From positions 773,001 through 837,000 of the forward strand of contig NC_013854.1 of NCBI RefSeq assembly GCF_000010725.1: a stretch of DNA of 64,000 nt, read 5' to 3'. The translations under genes and the position numbers were made by a program. The notes below the pieces were generated by a model. The model worked only from the letters and a program-made list of their open reading frames with translations. It was not told the origin of the DNA and searched no databases. Shown here one piece after another: positions 16,198-26,683 of the stretch; position 1 is the stretch's first letter, and each line of letters opens with the position of its first letter. This DNA comes from Azospirillum sp. B510 (GTDB taxonomy: Bacteria > Pseudomonadota > Alphaproteobacteria > Azospirillales > Azospirillaceae).

Positions 16198-17088
16198 GTG
16201 GTCCGGCCCTATCTGCCGTTGAACGCCCTGCGTGCCTTCGAGGCGTCGGCGCGGCATCTCAACTTCACCCGCGCCGCCATCGAGCTGCGCGTCACCCAGG
16301 CCGCCGTCAGCCATCAGGTCAAGCTGCTGGAGGATCGGCTGGGCGCCAGCCTGTTCCACCGCCTGCCGCGCGGCCTCGCCCTGACCGACGAGGGACGGGC
16401 GCTGTTGCCGACGCTGGAGGAGGCGTTCGACCGCATCGGCGGCCTGCTCGACCAGTTCGAGGGCGGGCGCTTCCGCGAGGTGCTGACGGTCGGCGCCGTC
16501 GGGACCTTCGCCGTCGGCTGGCTGCTGCCCCGCCTGCCGCGCTTGCGCGAGGCGCATCCCTTCGTCGACCTGCGCCTGTCCACCAACAACAACCGTGTCG
16601 ACATCGCGGCGGAGGGGCTGGATTACGCCATCCGCTTCGGCGACGGCGCCTGGCACGGCACCGACGCGGTCCGGCTGTTCGATGCGCCGCTGTCGGTGCT
16701 CTGTCCGCCGGAGATCGCGCGGCGCCTGCGCGAACCGGCCGATGTCGGGCGCGAGACCCTGCTGCGCTCCTACCGTTCGGACGAATGGCCGGGCTGGTTC
16801 GCCGCCGCCGGGGTCGAGCCGTCGGCGATGCCGCCGGTCAAGGGACCGGTCTTCGACTCCTCCTCGCTGATGGTGGAGGCGGCGATCCAGGGGGCCGGGG
16901 TGGCGCTGGCCCCGGTGGCGATGTTCCGCCGGCCGCTGGCGCTCGGCCTGATCGAACAGCCCTTCGCCGTCACCGTGTGCAAGGGCGCCTATTGGCTGAC
17001 GGCGCTGAAGTCGCGGCCGGAGACGGCGACCATGCGCGCCTTCCGCGACTGGCTGTTCGCCATGATCGCGGAAGGCGCGGCAGGGTAA
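16198..17088 (+). CDS. LysR family regulator, AmpR/GcvA-like
   Basis: A 296-residue LysR-type activator. The winged helix (residues 1-65) reads LNALRAFEASARHLNFTRAA, then VTQAAVSHQVKLLEDRLG. The effector domain keeps blocks I know from AmpR, the beta-lactamase regulator that senses cell-wall fragments: VGTFAVGWLLPRL, LSTNNNRVDIAAEGLDYAIR, GAWHGTDAVRLF, LLRSYRSDEW and FDSSSLMVEAA. AmpR normally lies divergent from ampC; no beta-lactamase gene is nearby here. GTG is used as start. The upstream neighbour is ackA and the downstream pgi is convergent. Confidence 0.88.
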   Translation: MVRPYLPLNALRAFEASARHLNFTRAAIELRVTQAAVSHQVKLLEDRLGASLFHRLPRGLALTDEGRALLPTLEEAFDRIGGLLDQFEGGRFREVLTVGAVGTFAVGWLLPRLPRLREAHPFVDLRLSTNNNRVDIAAEGLDYAIRFGDGAWHGTDAVRLFDAPLSVLCPPEIARRLREPADVGRETLLRSYRSDEWPGWFAAAGVEPSAMPPVKGPVFDSSSLMVEAAIQGAGVALAPVAMFRRPLALGLIEQPFAVTVCKGAYWLTALKSRPETATMRAFRDWLFAMIAEGAAG

Positions 17089-17102
17089 GGGGGAGGCCGC
17101 CC

Positions 17103-18776
<1,674 letters not shown>

Positions 18777-18917
18777 TCAGCGGTCCTTTGACGCGGGCCC
18801 TTTGCGGGGCGTGGGGAGCCTAGCACCGACAACCGTCCACGGCCACGGCGCAAAACGCGGCGGCCGGCACCGCCGATCGGCCTATGCGGGACGGCAGAGG
18901 AAAAGCCGGCCCGCGCC

Positions 18918-20273
18918 TCAGCTCCCCCCGTCGATCGTCCGCGTCGGGGTGACGCCCTCCGGCTTGCCGACCAGCACGGTCAGCAGCGTCGCCGGGTCGA
19001 GCAGGCGCCGCGCGACGCGCTTGATGTCGTCCTGGGTCACCGCGTTGATGTAGCGGTCGCGCTGGTTCAGGTAGTCGATGCCGAGATTGTCGCGCTTCAC
19101 CTGCAACAGGATGCGGGCGATGGCCTGGGTCGAGCCGAGTTGCAGCGGGAAGGAGCCGGTCAGGAAGGTCTTGGCGTCGGCCATCTCCCGGTCGGTCAGG
19201 CCGTCCCTGGCCATGCGCGCCCATTCCTGGCGGATGATGTCCAGCGCCTGACCGGCCTTGGCGTTGACGGTGGAACCGCCGGCCATCACCAGCGCCGCAT
19301 GGTCCATCGGGATCAGGTAGCTGTAGACGCCATAGCTGAGGCCGCGCTTCTCGCGCACCTCCTCCATCAGGCGGGAGCCGAAGCCGCCGCCGCCCAGCAC
19401 ATAATTCATCACCGTGGCGGCGTACCAGTCGGGATCGTCGCGCTTCACCCCCGGCTGGCCCATCAGCATGACGGTCTGCGCCGTCGGCCGCGGCAGCAGG
19501 ATGGTCTGGCCCTGCCCGGACATCGTCACATCCGCGACCGGCTTCGCCTCGGCCTTGGCCGGCAGGGCGCCGAACACCCGGTCGAGCGCCTTGCCGAGAT
19601 CGTCGGGCGAGATGTCGCCGGTGGCGGCGACCACCAGCCGGTCACGGCCGAACTGATTTTTCACGAAGCCGCGCAGATCATCCGGGGTGATGGCGGGAAG
19701 GGTTTCGAGGCTGCCCCGGCTCTCGCCGCCATAGGGGTGATCGGGGAAGGCGGTGGCGTAGAACTGGCGCCGGGCCACATAGTTGGGATCGGCGAGATCC
19801 CGCTTCAGGCCGGCCATGATCGAGGCCCGCATGCGGTCCAGCGAGTCGGGCGTGAAATGCGGCTCGGTCAGGGCGAGCCGGGTCAGGTCCAGCGCATCGT
19901 CGCGATTCTCGGTCAGGGTGCGCAGCGATCCGCTGAAGCCGTCGCGCCCCGCGGTGAAGCCGAGCGCGATCGCCTTGTCCTGAAGCCGGGCCTGGAAGGC
20001 CTGCGAGTCGTAGGGGCCGGCGCCTTCGTCCAGCATGGTGGTGGCGAGGTTGGCCAGCCCCTCCTTGCCCTTGGGGTCGGTGCCGCCGGCCCCGTCGAAG
20101 ACCCATTCCAGCGCCAGCACCGGAACCTTGTGGTCCTCGACAAGCCACGCCTCGATCCCGCCGGGGCTGACTACCCGCCTGATGTCCATGGCCCGGGCGG
20201 GGAGGGCGAGGGCGAGGATGGCGAGCAGCAGCGTGGCGACGCCCGCCCGCATGGAGAAATGACGCACGCTCAT
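18918..20273 (-). CDS. M16 family peptidase-like protein, non-catalytic partner
   Basis: A 451-residue protein with a signal peptide (cleavage near ALPARA, about residue 28) and two M16 domains. The zinc-binding HxxEH of the catalytic homologue is replaced by LANLATTMLDEGAG (about 72-85), so no metal site is expected. It keeps the R...Y substrate motif typical of partners, REKRGLSYGVYSYL. M16B enzymes often act as heterodimers of one active and one inactive subunit. Its start is 2 bases past the TGA of the active subunit gene, implying translational coupling and a periplasmic complex. Confidence 0.9.
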   Translation of the reverse strand: MSVRHFSMRAGVATLLLAILALALPARAMDIRRVVSPGGIEAWLVEDHKVPVLALEWVFDGAGGTDPKGKEGLANLATTMLDEGAGPYDSQAFQARLQDKAIALGFTAGRDGFSGSLRTLTENRDDALDLTRLALTEPHFTPDSLDRMRASIMAGLKRDLADPNYVARRQFYATAFPDHPYGGESRGSLETLPAITPDDLRGFVKNQFGRDRLVVAATGDISPDDLGKALDRVFGALPAKAEAKPVADVTMSGQGQTILLPRPTAQTVMLMGQPGVKRDDPDWYAATVMNYVLGGGGFGSRLMEEVREKRGLSYGVYSYLIPMDHAALVMAGGSTVNAKAGQALDIIRQEWARMARDGLTDREMADAKTFLTGSFPLQLGSTQAIARILLQVKRDNLGIDYLNQRDRYINAVTQDDIKRVARRLLDPATLLTVLVGKPEGVTPTRTIDGGS

Positions 20274-20275
20274 CC

Positions 20276-21685
20276 TCAACTGTCCTTTCCCGTCGGCGGC
20301 AGCAGCAGGCCGGTGACGTGGTTGGTCTGGCTCAGCACGGCGCGGGCGGCGGCGTTGACCTGATCGGCGGTGACGGCATCGATGCGCACCGGCCAGTTTT
20401 CCACCTCGTCGAGGCTCTGGCCGGTGGCGAGTGCCGCACCCAGCGTCTGCGCCGGACCGGTCAGGCTGTCGCGGGCGTAGGCCGCGGCGGCCAGCATGCG
20501 CTTGCGGGCGGTGGCCACCTCCTCCTCCGTCACGCCGGAGGCCAGCAGCTTGTCGACCTCGGCCCACAGCGCCGATTCCAGCTTGTCCATCGGCACCCCG
20601 GCGGCCGGGCTGGCGCCGACGCTGAGCGTCGCCATGTCCCAGGCGGTCGGGCCATAGCCGAGCCAGGCCGAGGTGGCGAGCTTCTGGTCGATCACCAGAC
20701 TGCGGTAGAGGCGCGAGGTGCTGCCGCCGCTCATGATCTCGGCCAGCACCTGCAACGCGTAGGCCTGCTGGCTGGGGTCGAGGCGGTAGGAGGGGGCGAC
20801 CCACAGGCGGCGGACCGAAGGCTGGCGCACCTCGGCGTCACGCAGGACCACCTGACGCGACGAGGTCAGCGGCGGTTCGGTCACGCGGCGGCGCTCCGGC
20901 ACCGGGCGGGCGGGAATGGCGCCGTAATAGCGTTCGGCCAGAGGTTTCAACTCGGCCGCCGTCACGTCGCCCGACACCACCAGGATGGCGTTGTTGGGTG
21001 TGTACCAGGTCTTGTAGAAGCGCTCCGCCATCTCGCGGGTCAGGGCCGACATCTCCTGCGGCCAGCCGATCACCGGGGTGCCGTAGGGGTGGTGGACGAA
21101 CAGGGTGGCGTTGATCTGCTCGCCGATGCGGTCGGCCGGCTCGTTCTCGATGCGCTGGCGCCGCTCCTCGATGATGACGTCGCGCTCGGGATAGACCACC
21201 GCGTCGGTCAGCTTCAGGTTGGCCATGCGGTCGGCCTCCATCCGCATCACCATCTCCAGCCGGTCGCGGGCGACATTCTGGTAATAGGCGGTGTAGTCGT
21301 AGCTGGTGAAGGCGTTGTCGCGTCCGCCATTCTTGGCGATGATCCGGCTGAATTCGCCGGGCTGGATGGTGTCCGTTCCCTTGAACATCAGATGTTCCAG
21401 GAAGTGGGCGATGCCGGACTGGCCGCGCTCCTCGTCGGCCGCCCCCACCCTGTACCAGACCATGTGGGTCACCACCGGCACCCGGTGGTTGGGGATGACC
21501 ACGACCTGCATGCCGTTGGCCAGGGTGAAGCTTTCGGGGAAGAACACCCCCTTTTCCGCCGCCTGGGCGGGCCGGATCCCGAGGGGTATCGGCATCGGCG
21601 CCGGCGTCGGCGGAGCGGCGACGGTCAAGGTCAGGGCGAGAAGTCCGGCCGCGGCGAGGCGGCGGGCTGAGGAACAGGCGGGCAT
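20276..21685 (-). CDS. M16 family zinc metallopeptidase, catalytic subunit
   Basis: A 469-residue secreted peptidase. A signal peptide ends about residue 42 (ALT...AQA). The inverted zinc motif HFLEH is at 94-98, within GIAHFLEHLMFKGT. The third zinc ligand is expected in the EERRQRIENEP segment about 75 residues later. A second M16 domain follows. It should degrade peptides in the periplasm together with the downstream inactive partner. The ATG at 21685 has GGGAG close upstream and gives a proper signal peptide; the frame stays open upstream without family-like sequence. It sits third from last in the ileS-lspA-DUF3035-M16-M16 run. Confidence 0.92.
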   Translation of the reverse strand: MPACSSARRLAAAGLLALTLTVAAPPTPAPMPIPLGIRPAQAAEKGVFFPESFTLANGMQVVVIPNHRVPVVTHMVWYRVGAADEERGQSGIAHFLEHLMFKGTDTIQPGEFSRIIAKNGGRDNAFTSYDYTAYYQNVARDRLEMVMRMEADRMANLKLTDAVVYPERDVIIEERRQRIENEPADRIGEQINATLFVHHPYGTPVIGWPQEMSALTREMAERFYKTWYTPNNAILVVSGDVTAAELKPLAERYYGAIPARPVPERRRVTEPPLTSSRQVVLRDAEVRQPSVRRLWVAPSYRLDPSQQAYALQVLAEIMSGGSTSRLYRSLVIDQKLATSAWLGYGPTAWDMATLSVGASPAAGVPMDKLESALWAEVDKLLASGVTEEEVATARKRMLAAAAYARDSLTGPAQTLGAALATGQSLDEVENWPVRIDAVTADQVNAAARAVLSQTNHVTGLLLPPTGKDS

Positions 21686-21825
21686 GGGGGCTCCCGGAGC
21701 AGGAGGTCCGAATCGAAAGGGGCGCCCTCCGCTGGGAAAGGCGCCCCCCGAAACTGGTGTGATGCCGCGCCCGGGACAAGGCTCGACCATGCGAGGCGAA
21801 CCGTGCGGGCGCGGGCGGGGTCCGT

Positions 21826-22431
21826 TTAGAACAGCCCCTCCAGCGGCGCCTTGCGCTTGCGCTCGATGGTCGGGGTGGCGGCGCCGTCGACCGGCTTGCC
21901 CTGGGCCTGGGCCTCGCGCAGGCGCTGCTGCTCCTTGCCGGGATCGACGATGGAGACCGGCGGCTCTTGCGTCTGCCAGAACAGCAGCGAATCGATCCAG
22001 CTCTTGTCGGCGACGATCAGCTGGGTGGTTTCCTGATCGACCTTGGCGCGGATGTTGGGGTCGATACCGTCGCGCGCCGCCGCCTGGGCGACCAGCGACT
22101 TCTCGCCCGCCGTCGAACCGGCGGTCTTCGCCGCGCCGCGCGCGGCGTTGCCGAACACGGCGCCGGCGGCGGTCTGGGTCGGGGTGGCGTCCTGCGGGCG
22201 CGCGGCGCCGGGGCGCGGCTTGGGCAGATCCTGCATGCTGGGCGGCAGGGTCAGCGGAGCGCGGGAAACGACGGAGAATTCGTCGGGGCTCTGGCGGTCG
22301 AGACCGATCGACCGGCGCACATCCGAGCAGCCGGCGAGCGTCATCGCCGCGAGCGCCAGCCCGATGAGCGGAAGCCGCGCCAACGGAAGCCGATTCCGGG
22401 GGAAGGAGAGGGCGGAGGAGATGCTGGTCAC
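21826..22431 (-). CDS. DUF3035 family lipoprotein
   Basis: A 201-residue predicted lipoprotein with lipobox TLAGC (Cys35). The conserved part starts at LDRQSPDEFSVVSRAPLTLPP, typical of DUF3035 proteins of alphaproteobacteria. The mature region is rich in A, P and charged residues and probably extended. The family has no known function but regularly lies between lspA and M16 peptidase genes, as here. The GTG at 22431 is the only upstream start in frame and has a poor ribosome site, so it may depend on translation of lspA upstream. Confidence 0.85.
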   Translation of the reverse strand: MTSISSALSFPRNRLPLARLPLIGLALAAMTLAGCSDVRRSIGLDRQSPDEFSVVSRAPLTLPPSMQDLPKPRPGAARPQDATPTQTAAGAVFGNAARGAAKTAGSTAGEKSLVAQAAARDGIDPNIRAKVDQETTQLIVADKSWIDSLLFWQTQEPPVSIVDPGKEQQRLREAQAQGKPVDGAATPTIERKRKAPLEGLF

Positions 22432-22537
22432 GTTCGGAGGATCCCGTCGTCTGTCACGTCGTTGCGACCCGGCTCGGAGGTCGAGGCCGCATGGTCAGCG
22501 CTCGCCGGAGGTTATAGCGCCACCGGCGACGGAACTC

Positions 22538-23053
22538 TTACGACTTTTCGCGGCCCGCGAACAGTCCGTCGATCAGCAGCAGGACCACGCCGACGCTGAT
22601 TCCGCTGTCGGCCACGTTGAAGGCCCAGAAATGCCAGCCGGCGAGATGGAAATCGAGGAAGTCGACCACCGCGCCATGCATCAGCCGGTCGGCGACATTC
22701 CCCACCGCCCCGCCGATGATGAAGCCGAGCGCCAGCGCCACCAGCCGCCGTTCGGCCTGCCGCAGCCAGGAGATCAGGCAGACGGCGATCACCGCGGCGA
22801 CGGCGCTGAGGATGTAGGGCATCATCGCCCCGCCGCCGGCGAAGGTGCCGAAGCTGACGCCGAAGTTCCACACCAGAACGAGGTTGAAGAAGGAGGTCAC
22901 CTCGATGACATGCGGCACCGGCTGCATGACCTGTTCGAGGATCCACCATTTGCTGATCTGGTCGAGGGCGACGACGATCACGGCGACGATCAGCCCGAAC
23001 AGCCAGTGGGAATGGGTTCGGTTGGCGACGAAGGCGTTCATGGGGCCATACAT
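22538..23053 (-). CDS. lspA: Lipoprotein signal peptidase (signal peptidase II)
   Basis: A 171-residue inner-membrane aspartic protease that cleaves prolipoproteins before the lipid-modified cysteine. Four hydrophobic segments are visible. The catalytic aspartates are Asp122 in GNVADRLMHG and Asp149 in FNVADSGI; NFGVSFGTF is the other conserved block. The ATG at 23053 has GGAGGGGAG upstream at good spacing. It lies between ileS and the DUF3035 lipoprotein gene. Several predicted lipoproteins in the window would be its substrates. Confidence 0.97.
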   Translation of the reverse strand: MYGPMNAFVANRTHSHWLFGLIVAVIVVALDQISKWWILEQVMQPVPHVIEVTSFFNLVLVWNFGVSFGTFAGGGAMMPYILSAVAAVIAVCLISWLRQAERRLVALALGFIIGGAVGNVADRLMHGAVVDFLDFHLAGWHFWAFNVADSGISVGVVLLLIDGLFAGREKS

Positions 23054-23069
23054 CTTTCTTCTCCCCTCC

Positions 23070-23148
23070 GGGGAGAGGGTCGGGGTGAGGGAGATGCGCG
23101 GCGACGGGCGTCCGGCGGGCGGATCCCCCTCACCCTAACCCTCTCCCC
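23070..23148. repeat. Intergenic GGGGAGAGGGTTAGGGTGAGGG-type inverted element
   Basis: The left arm (23070-23091) and right arm (23127-23148) are 22 bases each and complementary except at two positions, with the motif GGGAGAGGG then GGGTGAGGG. It fills much of the gap between ileS and lspA. Similar sequences recur at 55949-56073 and 62190-62220, so this is a dispersed palindromic repeat family of the genome. Confidence 0.75.
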
Positions 23149-23249
23149 GCTTTCGGCGGACCGGAGGTCCGTCTGTCGCGTCAGCGCAAAGGAAGTTTGC
23201 ACGTGAGCGGGGGGGAGAGGGGATAGAGCCGCGGCTGTGGAGGCTGACC

Positions 23250-26081
23250 TCATGCCACCGCGTCGGCGCAGCGGACGCAGAGCGTCGGATGATCGGCGAC
23301 CGTGCCGACCTCCTCCAGGACCTTCCAGCAGCGCTCGCACTTGCCACCCTCGGCCAGAGCCGGGGCGACGGCGATGCCGGGAACGTCGGGCAGGGTGAAG
23401 GCGCCCTCCGGCGCCGCCGCGTCCGTCACCTCGATGGCCGAGGTGATGCAGACATCCTGGAAATCGACATCGGCCAGCAGGGCCTTGGTCGCGGCGTCGA
23501 CGAAGACGGTCGGATCGGCCTGGAGAGACGAGCCGATGGTCTTGTTGGCGCGCTCCAGCTCCAGGGCGCCGGTGACGACGCGGCGGACGGTGCGCACCGT
23601 CTCCCACTTGGCCGCCAGCGCATCGTTCCGCCACGCCGCCGGCACCTCGGGGAAGCCGCGCAGATGCACGCTCTCCTCGCTCCAGCCCAAACCCTCAGGC
23701 CGGGCGAGCCATGCCTCCTCCGCGGTGAAGCAGAGGATCGGGGCGAGCCAGGCGGTCAGGGTGGAGAACAGATGCTCCATCACCGTCCGCACCGAGCGGC
23801 GGCGCACCGAATCGACCGCGTCGCAATAGAGGCTGTCCTTGCGGACGTCGAAATAGAATGCCGACAGCTCGACCGCGCAGAAGTTATGCAGCGCGACGAA
23901 CAGGGCGTGGAAGTCGTAGGCATCGACCTTCTCGCGGACCAGCGTGTCCAGCTCCGACAGGCGGTGCAGGACCCAGCGCTCCAGCTCCGGCATCTCCGCG
24001 GCGTCGATCCGCTCGGCCGGGCCGTAGTCGGCCAAGGCGCCCAGCAGGTAGCGCAGGGTGTTGCGCAGGCGGCGGTAGAGGTCGGCCTGGGTCTTGATGA
24101 TCTCCTTGCCGATGCGCAGATCCTCCGAATAGTCGGAGTTGATGATCCACAGCCGCAGGATGTCGGCGCCATACTGGTCGCAGACCTCCTGCGGGGCCAC
24201 CACGTTGCCGAGCGACTTGGACATCTTGCGGCCCTGCTCGTCGAGCACGAAGCCGTGGGTCAGCACCGCGTTGTAGGGCGCCCGGCCGCGGGTGCCGCAG
24301 CTTTCCAGCAGCGAGGAGTGGAACCAGCCGCGATGCTGGTCGGAGCCTTCCAGATAGAGGTCCGCCGGCCAGGCCAGCTCCTCCAGCCGCTGCTCCAGCA
24401 CGAAGGCGTGCGAGGAGCCCGACTCGAACCAGACGTCGACGATGTCGCGGACCTGCTCGAACTCGTCGGCGGCATAGGAATTGCCGAGGAAGTCCTGGGG
24501 ATCGCGGGCGAACCAGGCGTCGGCGCCCTCCTGCTGGAAGATGTCGGCGATGCGGGCGAACACCGCCTCGTCACGCAGGACCTCACCGGTCGCCTTGCGC
24601 ACGAACAGCGCGATCGGCACACCCCAGGCGCGCTGGCGGCTGATGCACCAGTCGGGGCGGCTCTCGATCATCGAGCGGATGCGGTTCTCGCCCTGCGGCG
24701 GCACCCAGCGGGTATCGGAGATCGCCTGCAAGGCCACCTTGCGCAGCTCGTTCGTCTCCATCGAGATGAACCATTGCGGCGTGGTGCGGAAGATCAGCGG
24801 CGCCTTGGACCGCCAGCTGTGCGGGTAGCTGTGCTTGATGCGGTTGCTGGCCAGCAGCGATCCGACCTCCCCGAACGCCTCCAGCACCGCCTTGTTGGCG
24901 GGGCCGGGCTTGCCCTGGTCGGTGTAGACGGCCAGACCGGCGAACAGCGGGACATGGGCGTAATAACGCCCGTCCTCGCCCACCGTCTGCGGCACCTCGA
25001 TGCCGTTGGCCTGGCCCAGGCGGAAGTCGTCCTCGCCATGGCCGGGGGCGATGTGGACGAAGCCCGAGCCGGCGTCGGTCGTCACGAAATCGCCGGCCAG
25101 CAGCGGCACCTTGAAGTCATAGCCCTTGCCGTTCAGCGGGTGGCGGCAATAGGTGCCGGCGAGGCGCGAGCCGGGGAAGCGGTGCAGCTGCTTCCACTCG
25201 GTGATGCCGGTCTCCCGAGCCACGCTCTCCGCCAGCGCCGTGGCGAGCACGAGGCGCTCGCCGACCACCGCCTTGGAGCCTTCCGCGACCGCCGTGACCT
25301 TGAAGGTCGCGTATTCGATCTCGTCGCCATAGGCGATGGCGCGGTTGCCCGGCAGGGTCCAGGGGGTGGTGGTCCAGATGACGATGCTGGCCTCGTCGAC
25401 CTCCGGTGCCGAGGAGCCCCAGACGGGGAAGCGGGCGAAGACGGTGGTGGAGGTGTGGTCGTGGTATTCGACCTCGGCGTCGGCCAGCGCGGTCTTCTCG
25501 ACCACCGACCACATCACCGGCTTGAAGCCCTTGTAGAGGCCACCGTTGAGCGCGAACTTGTGGATCTCGCGGACGATCTGCGCCTCAGCCGGGAAGGTCA
25601 TGGTGGCGTAGGGCCGCTTCCAGTCGCCCTCGACGCCGAGCCGGCGGAACTCGGCGGCCTGGATGCCGACCCATTCCTCGGCGAACTGGCGGCATTCGGC
25701 GCGGAACTGGATGATCGGGACGTCATCCTTGTTCTTGCCGGCCTTGCGGTATTTCTCCTCGATCTTCCATTCGATGGGCAGGCCGTGGCAGTCCCAGCCG
25801 GGGACATAGTCGGCGTCGAAGCCCTGCATCTGGCGGAAGCGGACGATCACGTCCTTCAGGATCTTGTTGACGGCGTGACCGATGTGGATGTTGCCGTTGG
25901 CGTAGGGCGGGCCGTCATGCAGCACGAACTTCTTGCGGCCCTTGGCGCCGGCGCGCAGCTTGCCGAACAGGTCCATCTCGGCCCAGCGCTTCAGCAGCTC
26001 GGGTTCCTTGGTCGGCAGGCCGCCGCGCATGGGGAAGTCGGTGCGGGGCAGGAAGACGGTCGATTTGTAATCGCGGGTCAT
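23250..26081 (-). CDS. ileS: Isoleucyl-tRNA synthetase
   Basis: A 943-residue class I aminoacyl-tRNA synthetase that charges tRNA-Ile. The HIGH motif is at residues 66-69 ([20 protein letters not shown]), and the KMSKS loop is at about residue 618 ([10 protein letters not shown]). The editing domain lies between them. The C-terminus carries a zinc finger CERCWK...CVRC, typical of bacterial-type enzymes. The ATG at 26081 follows AGGGAT. It is the first gene of a minus-strand run with lspA, DUF3035 and two M16 genes; a palindromic repeat separates it from lspA. Confidence 0.98.
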   Translation of the reverse strand: MTRDYKSTVFLPRTDFPMRGGLPTKEPELLKRWAEMDLFGKLRAGAKGRKKFVLHDGPPYANGNIHIGHAVNKILKDVIVRFRQMQGFDADYVPGWDCHGLPIEWKIEEKYRKAGKNKDDVPIIQFRAECRQFAEEWVGIQAAEFRRLGVEGDWKRPYATMTFPAEAQIVREIHKFALNGGLYKGFKPVMWSVVEKTALADAEVEYHDHTSTTVFARFPVWGSSAPEVDEASIVIWTTTPWTLPGNRAIAYGDEIEYATFKVTAVAEGSKAVVGERLVLATALAESVARETGITEWKQLHRFPGSRLAGTYCRHPLNGKGYDFKVPLLAGDFVTTDAGSGFVHIAPGHGEDDFRLGQANGIEVPQTVGEDGRYYAHVPLFAGLAVYTDQGKPGPANKAVLEAFGEVGSLLASNRIKHSYPHSWRSKAPLIFRTTPQWFISMETNELRKVALQAISDTRWVPPQGENRIRSMIESRPDWCISRQRAWGVPIALFVRKATGEVLRDEAVFARIADIFQQEGADAWFARDPQDFLGNSYAADEFEQVRDIVDVWFESGSSHAFVLEQRLEELAWPADLYLEGSDQHRGWFHSSLLESCGTRGRAPYNAVLTHGFVLDEQGRKMSKSLGNVVAPQEVCDQYGADILRLWIINSDYSEDLRIGKEIIKTQADLYRRLRNTLRYLLGALADYGPAERIDAAEMPELERWVLHRLSELDTLVREKVDAYDFHALFVALHNFCAVELSAFYFDVRKDSLYCDAVDSVRRRSVRTVMEHLFSTLTAWLAPILCFTAEEAWLARPEGLGWSEESVHLRGFPEVPAAWRNDALAAKWETVRTVRRVVTGALELERANKTIGSSLQADPTVFVDAATKALLADVDFQDVCITSAIEVTDAAAPEGAFTLPDVPGIAVAPALAEGGKCERCWKVLEEVGTVADHPTLCVRCADAVA

Positions 26082-26439
26082 ATCGGATCCCTGGGGGAAA
26101 GCATCACCGTCGGGCGGCAGGCAGGACGAGCCGTCACGCCACCCGGAACACAGCAGGTCTCTATCCCGGCCCTCCTCAGAGAGCCGGGCCGGTAATTCGC
26201 GCGCGATGCGCCGGGGCGCGCATCATCATCGGGATCCGCAACGAGACGTCCATGGCGCCGGATATTAGCGGCGCGGGCCGCGCGGTCAAGGATCGCTCAC
26301 AGGCGCCCCAGGGTAATCTTGTTCCGCTCCGGAGCGGCGATGTCCGGCCGGGAACCCTTCCTTCCTTACGGGGGGCTCGAGGGGCGATGCCCGCCGCAGG
26401 CCGGCCTCGCTCCGGTGTGCGCTCACTTCTCGGTGGCCA

Positions 26440-26683
26440 TAATATTCATAATATTTCTTAGCGTGCCTAGTGAATACGAGCGCATTATTTTGCGCATCAA
26501 TGAAAAATACAAGCGCGTGTGTATTATTTTGTGACAAGAATCCATTTGCATTATTTTTTTATCGAGACTGTAATTGAGTCGAACGCAAGAATTTGCGTTC
26601 AAATAATATGATCAATTATTATCTTTCATATCTGTGTGTGCTGCCTGAAAAAGCATAGCACAAGCAAGCAAAGGGAGTTTCGA
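26440..26683. promoter_or_regulatory. AT-rich leader with short repeats before the first paralog
   Basis: This stretch is strikingly AT-rich compared with the rest of the window. GCATTATTTT or a one-base variant occurs at 26482-26491, 26521-26530 and 26548-26557. A perfect hairpin GAACGCAA / TTGCGTTC spans 26581-26600, and AATAAT / ATTATT at 26602-26620 follows it. The stretch ends in a good ribosome site (AAGGGAG). It must hold the promoter of the unknown gene at 26684; the rest of the ileS-side gap (26082-26439) shows no gene. Confidence 0.55.

Noticed and set aside
23289-26195. A 968-codon open frame antisense to ileS
   Set aside because: It is the mirror image of a complete, motif-bearing isoleucyl-tRNA synthetase and has no domain of its own.
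26252-26537. Small frames in the ileS-paralog gap
   Set aside because: They have poor ribosome sites, overlap each other on both strands and enter the AT-rich leader. There is no homology signal.
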